Counted from the first letter of the stretch, positions 1 to 9,418 are shown. The stretch is 64,000 nucleotides of DNA from Pandoraea cepalis (GCF_902459665.1 NZ_CABPSL010000014.1:62001-126000); one strand, 5' to 3'. Numbers and translations: made by a program. Notes: a model not told the origin generated them from the sequence alone.

Positions 1-305
1 TGTTGATGACCGAGGACACGGCGACGTGGATGCAGCGCTTCGCGGGCAAGGTGCCGGCGGCGCCGGTGCACGATGTTGCGCAGGCGCTCGACAATCCGTT
101 CGTGGCCGAGCAGGCGCGCGTGATGGACTTCGAGCACCCGGAACATGGCCCGATCAAGGGCGTGGCGTCGCCGGTGCGCATCGACACGCCGCTGCCGACA
201 CGCGCGGCGCCGCGAATGGGCGAGCATACGGACGAGGTACTGCGCGAAGCCGGGTTCGGCGACGACGCGATTGCTTGGCTGCGCGAACAAGCTGTGGTGC
301 AATGA
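1..305 (+). CDS. CaiB/BaiF family CoA-transferase, C-terminal end (partial)
   Basis: This is the last roughly 100 residues of a class III (CaiB/BaiF) CoA-transferase, which moves CoA between carboxylic acids. The 5' part lies outside the window. The visible part has the family's C-terminal layout: a segment APVHDVAQALDNPFVAEQ, then a hydrophilic strand, then the closing PRMGEHTDEVLREAGF. The stop is at 303-305. A GntR regulator and a CitE-like lyase follow on the same strand, so the three probably serve one acyl-CoA route. The substrate cannot be read from this fragment. Confidence 0.8.
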   Translation, partial: LMTEDTATWMQRFAGKVPAAPVHDVAQALDNPFVAEQARVMDFEHPEHGPIKGVASPVRIDTPLPTRAAPRMGEHTDEVLREAGFGDDAIAWLREQAVVQ

Positions 306-341
306 CACCATTACTCCTCACCGGCAACGCCGACCACGCGC

Positions 342-1091
342 ATGACCCCATTGCTTAACCAGCAGCCACGCTATCTTCAGCTCGCGCAGACGCTGATCCA
401 CGAGATCCGCGATGGTCGATACGCGGTCGGTGACTTCCTGCCGACCGAATTCGATCTGTGCGAGCAGTTCGGTGCCAGCCGCTTCACGGTGCGCGAGGCG
501 GTCAAGCGCCTGGTGCAGATGGGGCTGGTGGATCGCCAGCCCGGTGTCGGCACGCGCGTGTTGGCGCGCGAGGCGGTCAGCGGCTACCAGCAGGTGATGC
601 GCCAACTGGGCGACTTGCAGCAATACACGGCCGACACCGAGCTGGAGATCCTCGCGCGCGATCTGGTCGAAGTCGACGAGACACTGGCGCCGGTGCTGCG
701 CGCCGGTAATGGTGAATCGTGGCTGCATTTATCGGCGCTGCGGCGCAGTGGCGGCGAGCCGGACCCCATTTGTGTCAGCGACATCTATATCCATCCGGCG
801 TTTCGTGCGCTGGAGGGGATCGCGGACAGTTCGCACGTGCCGATCTACACGCTGATCGAAGAGCAGTTCGGCGAAAAGATCGCGGCGGTGCAGCAGGAGA
901 TTCGGGCCACGCTTATCACGCCGGCGCAGGCGCGCTGGCTCAACGTGAAGCCGAAGTCGGCGGCCTTGTGGATTTGCCGGCGGTATCTGAATCGCCGCGA
1001 GGAAATCGTCGAGGCGGCGATCAGCATTCACCCGGCCGACCGCTTCAGTTATTCGGAAACATTTCAACGCGACTGGCGCGCCGCCTCCTGA
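342..1091 (+). CDS. GntR family transcriptional regulator with UTRA domain
   Basis: The 249-residue protein has a winged-helix GntR domain at about residues 8-75 (LPTEFDLCEQFGASRFTVRE is the recognition region) and a UTRA ligand-binding domain at about 95-245. This is the HutC subgroup layout, in which UTRA binds a small effector and releases DNA. It lies 36 bp after the CoA-transferase stop and 46 bp before the CitE-like gene, so it probably regulates this short cluster. The ribosome binding site before the ATG is weak. The effector is unknown. Confidence 0.85.
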   Translation: MTPLLNQQPRYLQLAQTLIHEIRDGRYAVGDFLPTEFDLCEQFGASRFTVREAVKRLVQMGLVDRQPGVGTRVLAREAVSGYQQVMRQLGDLQQYTADTELEILARDLVEVDETLAPVLRAGNGESWLHLSALRRSGGEPDPICVSDIYIHPAFRALEGIADSSHVPIYTLIEEQFGEKIAAVQQEIRATLITPAQARWLNVKPKSAALWICRRYLNRREEIVEAAISIHPADRFSYSETFQRDWRAAS

Positions 1092-1137
1092 CACCCCGTC
1101 AATGCGTCGGGAAGGGCGCCCGCGCAAAGGGGCACCC

Positions 1138-1947
1138 ATGAACGCTGTATCCACGTATCTGTTCGTTCCCGGCGACCGTCCGGATCGCTTCGACAAGGCG
1201 CTCGCCACCGACGCGGCGCGCGTGATCCTCGATCTCGAGGACGCCGTTTCTCCCGACCACAAACAGACGGCGCGCGACGCGCTGTTTCAATGGCTGGCGC
1301 AACACGGTGAAGACGCGCGCGTATTGGTGCGCATCAATGGCGTGCATACGCCCTGGCACGCCGACGATCTGCGATTGGCCGAAATGCCGGGCGTCGCGGG
1401 GATCATGTTGCCAAAGACGGAGCGGGCCGACGAGATGCAGTCGTTGCGCGCCCGCTTGCGCGAGGCGCAGACGCTTTACGCGCTGATCGAGACGGTCGAC
1501 GCGGTGGTACGTTTGCGCGAAATTGCGGGGGCGCCGGGGGTGACGCGACTGGCATTCGGTACGGTCGACTTCTGTGCGGACGCCGGCATCGGCGACGACG
1601 GTGCCGCGCTCGATGCGATTCGCACGCAGTTCGTGATCGAGTCACGCTATGCGCGGTTGCCGGCGCCCATCGATGGGGTGAGCGTCGCCATCGGCGACGA
1701 CGACGCGTTGCGTGCCGATGTGCGCCATTCACGCGCGTTTGGATTCGGGGCAAAGCTTTGTATCCACCCAAAGCAAGTCGGGATCGTGCGCGCCGGTTTC
1801 CTGCCGACGCAACAGGAAGCCGAGTGGGCGACGCGGGTGCTCGATGCGGTCGCCGCAGGAGGCGCAGGCGCGATCGCCGTGGACGGCAAGCTCGTTGACC
1901 GGCCGGTAGTGGAACGTGCCAAGGCGATCGTGGCGCAACTGGTTTAG
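1138..1947 (+). CDS. CitE/HpcH-HpaI family CoA lyase-like protein
   Basis: The 269-residue protein belongs to the HpcH/HpaI aldolase and citrate lyase beta superfamily. These TIM-barrel Mg-dependent enzymes cleave or hydrolyse acyl-CoA compounds such as citryl-, malyl- or citramalyl-CoA. Visible family motifs are YLFVPGDRPDRFDKAL near the N terminus, LDLEDAV (metal-binding acid), ALIETVDAV and FGAKLCIHPKQV. The ATG at 1138 is preferred over an upstream in-frame ATG at 1102 because it sits at the start of the conserved strand. The neighbouring CoA-transferase suggests activation of an organic acid followed by cleavage. The exact substrate is not known. Confidence 0.85.
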   Translation: MNAVSTYLFVPGDRPDRFDKALATDAARVILDLEDAVSPDHKQTARDALFQWLAQHGEDARVLVRINGVHTPWHADDLRLAEMPGVAGIMLPKTERADEMQSLRARLREAQTLYALIETVDAVVRLREIAGAPGVTRLAFGTVDFCADAGIGDDGAALDAIRTQFVIESRYARLPAPIDGVSVAIGDDDALRADVRHSRAFGFGAKLCIHPKQVGIVRAGFLPTQQEAEWATRVLDAVAAGGAGAIAVDGKLVDRPVVERAKAIVAQLV

Positions 1948-1976
1948 GGGCCGCGCCAAAGGCGCCCGTTGGCCCC
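1947..1976. terminator. Stem-loop between convergent genes
   Basis: A nested inverted repeat lies between the CitE-like stop and the convergent LysR gene. The outer arms are GGGGCC and GGCCCC, and the inner arms GCGCC and GGCGC surround an AAA loop. There is no T-run, so it may be a weak or bidirectional terminator only. Confidence 0.4.
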
Positions 1977-1980
1977 AGGT

Positions 1981-2898
1981 TCAATGGCTCTCCGAAAACA
2001 TCGTCATCCGCTTCAGAATCCACGTCAGCAACGTTTCCGCCGCCGGGGAAAGCGGACGACGAGACTTCACCAGCACCCGCGCCTTCGCTGCTTCGAAGAG
2101 GGGATGTGCAATGGGCAGTGCCACGAGTTCGCCGGCATCGATTTCGCGGTACACCGAGAAGGCGCCGATCAGCGTCGCGCCTTCTCCGCGAGTCACGAAG
2201 TGGCGTAATACCTGAAGCGAGTTTGTGGTCAGCGTTCGGCGGATGTCGACGTTTTCCGTGTAAGCCAGCATCTCGACAACCTGTCCAAGCCCGAATGCGG
2301 GCGGCATCAACGCCAACGGATATTGCAGCATTTCCTCGACGGTGACGGTACCGCCTCGCAGTGCGAGCGGATGCCGGGTATTGACGAGCAGCACGATCGG
2401 CTGCGACGACGTTGCGCGGAATTCAATCTCCGGGTGGGCGGGCGGGTTATAGGCCAGACCGATGTGCGCGCGGCTCTGCGCCACCTCCTCCAGCACGTTG
2501 TTGACCGGCAGGACATCGACGATCACGTCGAGTCCGGGGAACTGCATGCAGAAGTCGTTGAGCACCTCTTCCATCAGGCCGTCGATGTAACCCTCGCTGA
2601 TCGCGAGCCGGACATTGCCCCGCTTCAAACCGCGCAGCGCTTCAAGCCGATCTTCGAACTGCTCCTGTTGCGACTGACATCCCCGCCAATATTCGAGGAG
2701 GTGCATGGCCGCTTCGGTCGGCCGGACACCCCGCGCACGCCGCTCGAAAAGCGGTGCGCCAATCTCGTCCTCGAGCAGCCGGATTTGCCGAGTGATCACC
2801 GACGCCGCCGTATTGAGGCTGTCGGCTGCCGCGCGGATCGAGCCGTGCGTAAGCACTTCGTGAAAATACCGCAAACGCCGTTGATTCAGTTCACGCAC
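1981..2898 (-). CDS. LysR family transcriptional regulator
   Basis: This 305-residue LysR-type regulator has an N-terminal helix-turn-helix at about residues 5-64 ([20 protein letters not shown]) and a substrate-binding domain at about 90-295. The start is a GTG with GAGGA eight bases upstream. It is divergent from the MFS transporter at 3018, and a GTTGC-N7-GCAAC repeat lies in the 119-bp gap. That layout suggests it controls the transporter and probably the M81 peptidase behind it. The inducer is unknown. Confidence 0.88.
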   Translation of the reverse strand: MRELNQRRLRYFHEVLTHGSIRAAADSLNTAASVITRQIRLLEDEIGAPLFERRARGVRPTEAAMHLLEYWRGCQSQQEQFEDRLEALRGLKRGNVRLAISEGYIDGLMEEVLNDFCMQFPGLDVIVDVLPVNNVLEEVAQSRAHIGLAYNPPAHPEIEFRATSSQPIVLLVNTRHPLALRGGTVTVEEMLQYPLALMPPAFGLGQVVEMLAYTENVDIRRTLTTNSLQVLRHFVTRGEGATLIGAFSVYREIDAGELVALPIAHPLFEAAKARVLVKSRRPLSPAAETLLTWILKRMTMFSESH

Positions 2899-2919
2899 CG
2901 TGTCCGTCCTCGGTTAAGT

Positions 2920-2936
2920 GTTGCCAAATGAGCAAC
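2920..2936. promoter_or_regulatory. Candidate LysR operator (GTTGC-N7-GCAAC)
   Basis: A perfect inverted repeat with 5-bp arms around CAAATGA fits the T-N11-A rule for LysR sites (TTGC-N7-GCAA). It sits between the divergent LysR gene and the MFS gene. A further GTTGC half-site is at 2951-2955. The assignment rests on pattern and position only. Confidence 0.5.
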
Positions 2937-3017
2937 GATAACCGACTTAGGTTGCTCTTGCTCTTCGGTTTTTGGCTGTTAATGATGAATTCATCCTAAG
3001 CACACCGGAGAACGCTC

Positions 3018-4304
3018 TTGTCCGCTATTCCTTCCACGCCTCTCACTGAACGGCACGCGGCGCTTTATCGCAAGCTGAACTGGCGGCTGCTTCCGTTTCT
3101 GCTGCTTTGCTACACGTTCGCGTACCTCGACCGGGTAAATATTGGTTTCGCGAAGCTTCAGATGCAAAGCGATCTTGGCTTCTCCGATGCCGTGTACGGT
3201 CTCGGCGCGGGTATTTTCTTCCTCGGCTATGTGTTGTTCGAAGTCCCCAGCAATCTCCTCTTGCCGAAGGTGGGCGCGCGCAAGACCATCAGCCGGATCA
3301 TGGTGTTGTGGGGGGTGACTTCGGCGTCGATGGTGTTCGTGCGTTCGGAGCCGATGTTCTACACGATGCGGTTTCTGCTCGGCGTCTTCGAGGCGGGATT
3401 CGCACCCGGCATGATTTTCTACTTGACCTATTGGTACGGTCGCGCGCGCATGGCGCAGGTCATGGCGATTGTCATGCTGGCAGGTCCGATCGGTGGCATG
3501 TTTGGCGGCCCCCTGTCGACGTGGATCATGACGGCGTTCTCCGGCGCGCACGGCCTTGACGGCTGGCAGTGGATGTTCTTGATCGAGGGATTGCCGTGCG
3601 TGGTGTTCGGCGTGCTCGCGCTGTTTGTGCTCGACGACCGGCCAGCCGACGCACGTTGGCTGAGCGCCGACGAGAAGCGCCTGCTCGCCTCGGAACTCGA
3701 TGCCCGGGGTGGCTCACATCATTCGTTCGCGCAGGTCGCCAAGGATCCGCGGGTCTATTGGCTCGCGTTGCCATACTTCTGCTTTATCTGCGGAATCTAC
3801 GCGGTGAGCTTCTGGCTGCCGTCGATCATCAAGGCGGCCGGCGTGCGAGACACCCTGCAGATCGGCTTTTACTCGGCGATACCTTACGTCGCGGCGGCCG
3901 TCGCGATGCTGCTCGTCGGCCGCAGTTCCGACCGGCGCGGCGAGCGTCGCTATCACAGCGCAGTGCCCGCACTCATCGGTTCGGTGACGCTGGCGCTCGC
4001 CACGCTCTTCAGCAGCGATCTCGCGCTCTCGCTGACCTGCATGACGATTGCGACCGCCATGATGTGGGTCGCCTATACCGTGTTCTGGGCGATGCCGTCC
4101 GAATACCTCAAGGGCGACGCCGCATCGGGCGGCATTGCGCTCATCAACACCATCGGGCTGATGGGCGGTTTCCTGAGCCCGACGATCATCGGCTGGGCGC
4201 AGGGTGCGACCGGCAGTCTGCACGCCGGGCTGTACGTGATGGTCGCGCTGCTGGCCATCGGCGCCATCGTATTGATCGCGATGCGTCCGGCACGCACCGC
4301 TTGA
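3018..4304 (+). CDS. MFS transporter, anion:cation symporter (ACS) type
   Basis: The 428-residue protein has about 12 hydrophobic segments and the features of the ACS/phthalate permease branch of the MFS: an N-terminal KLNWRLLPFLLLCYTFAYLD, then RVNIGFAKLQM, and the loop after TM2 reading PSNLLLPKVGARK. Members import organic anions such as tartrate, glucarate, phthalate or hydroxy acids with protons. The start is TTG at 3018 with GGAG seven bases upstream. It is followed after 58 bp by the M81 peptidase, so the two are probably co-transcribed under the divergent LysR gene. The substrate is not known. Confidence 0.88.
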   Translation: MSAIPSTPLTERHAALYRKLNWRLLPFLLLCYTFAYLDRVNIGFAKLQMQSDLGFSDAVYGLGAGIFFLGYVLFEVPSNLLLPKVGARKTISRIMVLWGVTSASMVFVRSEPMFYTMRFLLGVFEAGFAPGMIFYLTYWYGRARMAQVMAIVMLAGPIGGMFGGPLSTWIMTAFSGAHGLDGWQWMFLIEGLPCVVFGVLALFVLDDRPADARWLSADEKRLLASELDARGGSHHSFAQVAKDPRVYWLALPYFCFICGIYAVSFWLPSIIKAAGVRDTLQIGFYSAIPYVAAAVAMLLVGRSSDRRGERRYHSAVPALIGSVTLALATLFSSDLALSLTCMTIATAMMWVAYTVFWAMPSEYLKGDAASGGIALINTIGLMGGFLSPTIIGWAQGATGSLHAGLYVMVALLAIGAIVLIAMRPARTA

Positions 4305-4362
4305 CGTCTGTGATGCCTGTGACGCCCGATCCCGCCCCCACAATCTCACCAGAGGTCTGATT

Positions 4363-5865
4363 TTGTCCCGTACCCCTCCGACCATTTTGATCGCCGGTTT
4401 CCAACACGAAACCAATACCTTTGCGCCGTCGAAAGCCGCTTACGAGAACTTCGAGCGTGGCGAAGGCTTTCCATCGATGTCGCGCGGCAGCGACGTACTC
4501 GCGCTGCGCGACGTCAACATTCCCGCCGGCGGCTTCATTCGAGCGGCGGAGGCTGCCGGATACGCGCTCTCGCCGGTCATCTGGGCAGGCGCGAGTCCGT
4601 CGGCGCACGTGACGCGCGACGCATTCGAGCGAATCGCGGGCGAGATCGTGGAGGCGGCGCGCACGCAGCGGTTCGATGCGGTGTATCTCGATCTGCATGG
4701 GGCGATGGTTGCCGAACATGTCGACGATGGGGAAGGCGAGCTGCTGGCGCGCGTACGCGAGGTCGTCGGCCCGAGCGTGCCCATCGTCGCGTCGCTCGAC
4801 CTGCACGCGAACGTCACCGAACGAATGTTGCGCAGCGCGAATGCGCTCGTCGCGTATCGCACGTATCCGCACGTGGATATGGCCGAGACGGGGGCGCGTG
4901 CCGCCGATCTGCTTGCACGGTTGATATCGGGGGAAGGGCTGCATCGCGCGTCGCGGCGATTGCCCTTTCTCATTCCGATCAATGGCATGTGTACGCTGCT
5001 CGAACCATCGCGCGGGATGTACCAGCGCGTCGGCGAGGCGGAAGTGGGCGATGTCGTATCGGCATCGTTCGCACCCGGGTTTCCGGCAGCGGATTTTCCT
5101 GAATGCGGTCCGGTGATCTGGGCGTACGGACACGCGGCCGACGCCACGAATGCTGCCGTCGACGCGCTTTACCGGCGCATGATCGACGAGGAGTCTGCGT
5201 GGCGCGTCACGTTCCTGTCCCCCGATGCCGCGGTGCAAGAAGCGATGCGATTATCCGAAGGGGCGAGTCGTCCGGTCGTCATTGCCGATACGCAGGACAA
5301 TCCAGGGGCGGGTGGCGATGCCAACACGATGGAGATGCTGCGAGCGCTTGTTCGTCATGGGGCTAAACGTGCTGCGATCGGCCTGATATACGATCCGGAG
5401 GCTGCGGCGTTAGCGCATCGCGCGGGCATAGGCGCGCAGATCGAGACGTCGTTGGGCGGGCAGTCGGGCGTGCCTGGCGATCAACCGTTCGTCGGCAAGT
5501 TCGAAGTCACGTTCCTCTCCGAGGGTCGGTGCCGCTATGACGGCCCCATGATGAACGGCATGCAAGCCGAACTTGGCCCGGTCGCGTGCTTGCGCATCGA
5601 CGACGTGTTGATTGCGATCAGTTCCAGCAAGGCGCAGATGCTGGACCGCAATCTGTATCGCGTGGCGGGAATCCAGCCAGAGGAGATGCGCATTCTCGTG
5701 AACAAGAGCTCGGTGCATTTTCGCGCGGACTTCGAGCCAATCGCCGAGGCGGTGTTGGTGGCGAAGGCGCCGGGCCCCATGACCGCCGATCCCGCCGATC
5801 TGCCCTGGACGCGTCTCGCGCCCGGCATGCGCACCCGGCCCGGCGGTGAGCCTTTTGGCGGGTAG
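4363..5865 (+). CDS. M81 family metallopeptidase (MlrC-like)
   Basis: The 500-residue protein matches the M81/MlrC family, named after the enzyme that acts late in microcystin breakdown. Visible motifs are FQHETNTFAP at the N terminus, YLDLHGAM, SLDLHANVT and TYPHVDMAETG, with histidines and acids that would hold the metal. The C-terminal MlrC domain begins near DTQDNPGAGGDANT. The start is TTG at 4363. It sits directly behind an ACS-type transporter, an arrangement common for MlrC-like proteins in soil proteobacteria. Here it more likely hydrolyses an imported amide or peptide-like compound than microcystin. The substrate is unknown. Confidence 0.87.
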   Translation: MSRTPPTILIAGFQHETNTFAPSKAAYENFERGEGFPSMSRGSDVLALRDVNIPAGGFIRAAEAAGYALSPVIWAGASPSAHVTRDAFERIAGEIVEAARTQRFDAVYLDLHGAMVAEHVDDGEGELLARVREVVGPSVPIVASLDLHANVTERMLRSANALVAYRTYPHVDMAETGARAADLLARLISGEGLHRASRRLPFLIPINGMCTLLEPSRGMYQRVGEAEVGDVVSASFAPGFPAADFPECGPVIWAYGHAADATNAAVDALYRRMIDEESAWRVTFLSPDAAVQEAMRLSEGASRPVVIADTQDNPGAGGDANTMEMLRALVRHGAKRAAIGLIYDPEAAALAHRAGIGAQIETSLGGQSGVPGDQPFVGKFEVTFLSEGRCRYDGPMMNGMQAELGPVACLRIDDVLIAISSSKAQMLDRNLYRVAGIQPEEMRILVNKSSVHFRADFEPIAEAVLVAKAPGPMTADPADLPWTRLAPGMRTRPGGEPFGG

Positions 5866-5965
5866 CGTCGGTGCTACACATCAAATTCCAGGACGGCTGG
5901 GCGGAAGGCACCATGCACGACACCGTCGTTAGGCTGGCCTGACGGAGAAATAGGCGAGAGGCATA

Positions 5966-5990
5966 GGGAAGGGCGATAGTCGCCCGTCCC
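5966..5990. terminator. Stem-loop between convergent genes
   Basis: GGGA-a-GGGCGA pairs with TCGCCC-g-TCCC around a TAG loop, giving an 11-bp stem with one mismatch. It lies between the M81 gene (+) and the small gene ending at 6006 (-). No clear T-run follows on either strand. Confidence 0.45.
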
Positions 5991-6005
5991 GGACCACCGC
6001 TCGCT

Positions 6006-6284
6006 CTATGGCATCCGCGGCGACGCTTGCGGCGCCCGGTGCACCCGCCTTGGGTCTTCCGTGGCGTCGCCGCGTCGGATCATCTCGTCAATCTCAGCCC
6101 GCAATTGCTTGACGAGGACATCCACCGCCGCAAAGCATTTCCCGACGGAGGGCGCCACTTGTCGGTGCGCGACGATTCTGCGCCTGTCGCGATAGCGTAT
6201 CCACGCGATGTACCCGTGATGCTCAAGCTCGAGCGCAGCCTCGATGTGGACGGACCGATAGGTTTCGATGGTTCTCAGGTTCAT
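6006..6284 (-). CDS. Small hypothetical protein (92 aa)
   Basis: This is an unrecognised 92-residue, soluble, charged protein. The start at 6284 is chosen because a strong AGGAGG lies just upstream (reverse of 6288-6293), whereas the upstream in-frame starts have none. The N-terminal part (MNLRTIETYRSVHIEAALEL) could form a beta-strand followed by a helix. The middle holds an arginine-rich stretch and the tail contains EIDEMIRRGD. It lies 28 bp downstream of the HPP-CBS gene on the same strand and is probably co-transcribed with it. No function is assigned. Confidence 0.6.
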   Translation of the reverse strand: MNLRTIETYRSVHIEAALELEHHGYIAWIRYRDRRRIVAHRQVAPSVGKCFAAVDVLVKQLRAEIDEMIRRGDATEDPRRVHRAPQASPRMP

Positions 6285-6312
6285 GCCCCCTCCTGGTAAA
6301 TGCCGGGAAGAT

Positions 6313-7482
6313 CTACGCGGCTTCGAGCTGGTGAATTTGCGTTCCCGCGTGAAGTCCCGCAATCAAGTCGCTCTCCGTAATCATTCCGATGACACGATTG
6401 CCGTCATCAACCACTGGAATATGGTGGTGCCCAGTCGTGGAGAACGTGGGCAGTAGGTCGAGAATGGAATCTGAGCCCTTTGTGGTACACACCTTGGTTG
6501 TCATCACCGAGCCGACCGATCGGGGGTTGTCCTTCCCGGGGAGAAGCCAACCGAGCGCGTTGCCAATGCTTTGCGGTCCGGCCGCACGTCCAAGCTCGCG
6601 ATGGATGTCATACCGCGTCACGATGCCGACGATCCGATGATCGGTGTCGCGCACCGGAAGCGCCTTGATGGCGCGACGCTCCAGCAACTTGAGCGCCACC
6701 GAACAATCCGTCTCCTTGAGCACTGTCAATGGCGACTTCGTCATGATGTCCTGGCACGTCAGGCCGTGAAATGTTCGGCGGCAGGCGGCGAGTTGGGTTT
6801 CTCGCAGGAGCGCCTCCAGGTCGTCGATGTCCACGTCGATGAATTCATTTCGACGCGCCAGCACGGCTTCCAGGTCTTTACGCGTGAATCCGCCGCCGGC
6901 TTCCATCGAAGCATCCGCCGATTCCGTCGCCTTGACCTTCACCACGCGATGTGGATAGCGGTGCCCCGTGAGCGAGTGATAAATGATGGCGAGCGACACC
7001 AGCACCGTCGACTGCAGGGCAACGGGGGCAATGGCGAAGGCATAGCCCATTCCATGGATGCCGGCCCCGCCGAACACGGCGGTCAGTGCCACGGCACCGG
7101 CGGGCGGATGCACGCAACGCGCTGCAAACATCGCCAGAATGGCCACGGAAACGGCGATCGCGCCGGCAATCGGCACATTCGTAATGACGATGCCGCATGT
7201 GACGCCGACAACGGCGGCGATGACGTTGCCGCCAATCACCGACCACGGTTGAGCGAGCGGGCTGGCGGGTACGGCAAAGAGAAGCACCGAGGAAGCCCCC
7301 ATCGGGGCGATCAGCAGCGGAAAGCGACTGGAGAATCCGGGGAATAGATGGATGGTCAGCCCGGCAATCGTCAGCGCTGCTGCTGCGCCCAGGCCAGAGC
7401 GCAGGCGTTCCCGTGCACTGAGGCCCGTGGCGTTCGGCAGAAACGCGCCTAACCATGCTTGCATCTGCTTTTGAGTCAACAT
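6313..7482 (-). CDS. HPP family membrane protein with two CBS domains
   Basis: The 389-residue protein has an N-terminal HPP domain (about residues 25-185) with four to five hydrophobic segments and the signature CVHPPAGAVALTAV. A cytosolic part carries two CBS motifs (CQDIMTKSPLTVLKETDCSV and GSVMTTKVCTTKGSDSI), which usually bind adenine nucleotides. Some HPP proteins have been linked to nitrite transport. The role here is unknown, but a nucleotide-gated transporter is plausible. The start at 7482 has an AAAGG-type site upstream. It is divergent from a LysR gene, which is the likely regulator. Confidence 0.85.
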   Translation of the reverse strand: MLTQKQMQAWLGAFLPNATGLSARERLRSGLGAAAALTIAGLTIHLFPGFSSRFPLLIAPMGASSVLLFAVPASPLAQPWSVIGGNVIAAVVGVTCGIVITNVPIAGAIAVSVAILAMFAARCVHPPAGAVALTAVFGGAGIHGMGYAFAIAPVALQSTVLVSLAIIYHSLTGHRYPHRVVKVKATESADASMEAGGGFTRKDLEAVLARRNEFIDVDIDDLEALLRETQLAACRRTFHGLTCQDIMTKSPLTVLKETDCSVALKLLERRAIKALPVRDTDHRIVGIVTRYDIHRELGRAAGPQSIGNALGWLLPGKDNPRSVGSVMTTKVCTTKGSDSILDLLPTFSTTGHHHIPVVDDGNRVIGMITESDLIAGLHAGTQIHQLEAA

Positions 7483-7622
7483 ACCCTTTCGAATTGTTAT
7501 GGTGTGAAGGAAAAAGCGCCTCGCCGCACGAGTGACTTTGATCGGCTGGCCGTCCATGATTCTGCATCTGCGCGTCAATAGAGTCCAAGACGTGGTTGCA
7601 ATGGTCCCGATAAGTTCAAGTT

Positions 7623-8594
7623 ATGGAGAACCGCACCGTGGTCCCGCGTCAAATACGGTATTTGCTCGCTGTTGCAGAGCACAAGAACTTCACGCGCGCT
7701 GCGGACGCGTTGGGCGTTTCCCAGCCCGGGTTGTCGCAGCAAATCAAGCAGCTCGAGGACTACCTCGGCACGACGTTGTTTGACAGAACCGGACGGTCGA
7801 TCCGACTCACCGATGCTGGCGAGACATACGTTGCGCATGCGCGCAAGGCGCTGTTCGAGCTTGAAGCCGGATGGCGGGCATTGCAGGAGGTTGAGGATCT
7901 GTCGCGTGGGGTACTTCGCGTGGCGTGTACGCCTTCATTTACCGAATCGCTGATGCCGAAATGGGTGCACTCGTTTCACGAGCACTATCCGAACGTCCAC
8001 GTGTATATGTCGGAGATGTCGCTCGACGCCATCGAAGGCGCGTTGTGCGCGGACGAAAGCGACATCGGCGTTGGATTCACCGATGTTCGAACCGAAGGCA
8101 TCCAGGTGACGCCCCTGTTCGAGGAGCGGGCAACGCTTGTCGTCAGCTCGACGCATCCACTGCGCTGCGCAGGGGTTGCCATCACATCGGCGCAATTGGC
8201 GAGCCTGCCGCTTGTGATGCTCGTCGAAGGTTTCGCCGCTAGAACGTATGCGGATGCGTATTTCCGAGCGCACAAAATCGCGCCCAACATCGCCATCGAG
8301 GCCAACTCCATCAGTGCGGTACTGAGAATTGTCCAGCTTGGGGGGATGGCCACCGTATTGCCCCAGGTCAGCGGGGATGTGCCGACAGGACTCTCGCATC
8401 TCGATCTGCCGGAGCCCATCACGAGCCGTACCGTGGCCATTCTGGAGCGGCAGCGGGTCCACCGAACCGCCGCCGCAAAGGCCTTTGCGAACATCGTGAT
8501 GTCGTCGACGCGTCAGCTTGGGCTTGCGTCGTCCTTCATCGACGACGACCTTCGTCGGCCCGACGGGACTGTCGTCAGAACACCCCGGGAATGA
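7623..8594 (+). CDS. LysR family transcriptional regulator (CynR-like)
   Basis: This 323-residue LysR regulator has the helix-turn-helix FTRAADALGVSQPGLSQQIK near the N terminus and a substrate-binding domain behind it. The N-terminal region resembles CynR, which senses cyanate, but the ligand of this protein is unknown. A GTG at 7638 with GGAGAA seven bases upstream is a good alternative start and would fit the family N terminus better than the ATG at 7623. It is divergent from the HPP-CBS gene and overlaps the end of the convergent methyltransferase gene by 20 bp. Confidence 0.87.
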   Translation: MENRTVVPRQIRYLLAVAEHKNFTRAADALGVSQPGLSQQIKQLEDYLGTTLFDRTGRSIRLTDAGETYVAHARKALFELEAGWRALQEVEDLSRGVLRVACTPSFTESLMPKWVHSFHEHYPNVHVYMSEMSLDAIEGALCADESDIGVGFTDVRTEGIQVTPLFEERATLVVSSTHPLRCAGVAITSAQLASLPLVMLVEGFAARTYADAYFRAHKIAPNIAIEANSISAVLRIVQLGGMATVLPQVSGDVPTGLSHLDLPEPITSRTVAILERQRVHRTAAAKAFANIVMSSTRQLGLASSFIDDDLRRPDGTVVRTPRE

Positions 8595-9267
8595 CGCGGT
8601 AACGCACATTCGCCTGATAGGCCCGATATTCCGGGTCGTGGGACAAGAGCCGTTCTTCCCGAAGCAGACGACCAATCTGAAGGGCGTACAAGCCGGCATA
8701 GACGAGCAGGTTGCGCCAACCGAAGTTCGTCGACAGAAAGCCTATGTCCGTGATGAAGTAGCCGAGATAGATCGGATGCCGGACAAGACGATAGGCGCCG
8801 CGGGTCACGATGCCCCGGTTTGCTGGCAAGATGCCGAACGACCGGCGCAACGACGCCTTGGCGAACAGTTGCCACAGAATGCCGGCACAACACAGGGTTG
8901 CGCCCACCGGCTCCGGAATAAGCCGGATGCCCGGCGCCAGCTCGATAGCCAGGAAGTAGAACGTGCCGCCGACCGACAGCGCAATGCTCACCGGTCGCCA
9001 GTCGCGCTTCTCGGGAATGCGGGAAAACAGCGACAGACCGACGGTCAACGACGACGCAAGCGCAAGCAGCAGCACCGTCAGACGGGCGGGGTCCAGGCGC
9101 CATTGCAGGATGGCCGAATACGCAAAGATGCTTAGCAGCAGCGCGGAGCCCACGCGCACCGATATCTCCACCGCCATTTCACGCCACTGAGGTCGAGACT
9201 GCATGCCCGGTTCGTCATGGGACAACGCACCGTCCAGGGGCAGATCCACGTAGTTTTTGCTTTCCAT
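8575..9267 (-). CDS. Isoprenylcysteine carboxyl methyltransferase (ICMT)-like membrane protein
   Basis: The 230-residue integral membrane protein has about five hydrophobic segments and the C-terminal signature of ICMT/PEMT-type methyltransferases: GAYRLVRHPIYLGYF, then RLLREERLL and YRAYQANVRYRVIPG. Bacterial relatives methylate small lipophilic or isoprenoid substrates using SAM, and most are uncharacterised. The start at 9267 follows a CTGGATC sequence. It lies between the LysR gene and the end of the Tad locus and has no obvious functional link to either. Confidence 0.82.
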   Translation of the reverse strand: MESKNYVDLPLDGALSHDEPGMQSRPQWREMAVEISVRVGSALLLSIFAYSAILQWRLDPARLTVLLLALASSLTVGLSLFSRIPEKRDWRPVSIALSVGGTFYFLAIELAPGIRLIPEPVGATLCCAGILWQLFAKASLRRSFGILPANRGIVTRGAYRLVRHPIYLGYFITDIGFLSTNFGWRNLLVYAGLYALQIGRLLREERLLSHDPEYRAYQANVRYRVIPGVF

Positions 9268-9294
9268 GATCCAGGTCCTTGATGCTGGTCACGT

Positions 9295-9320
9295 CGGCAC
9301 CTCGCGTGCCGGTCGTTTTT
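9295..9320 (+). terminator. Possible rho-independent terminator
   Basis: CGGCAC and GTGCCG form a perfect 6-bp stem with a CTCGC loop, followed closely by a run of T at 9316-9320 on the + strand. No + strand gene ends nearby, so its role is unclear. It lies in the gap after the leftward Tad operon. Confidence 0.3.
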
Positions 9321-9418
9321 GCTCTGTCCCCCGCGCCGCAAACAACGCCGGGTGTTGCCGTCAAGCGATGCCGGTGTAGCTCCGGCGCAGGCGTCATCGT
9401 GGCAATGCCATGCCGGCG

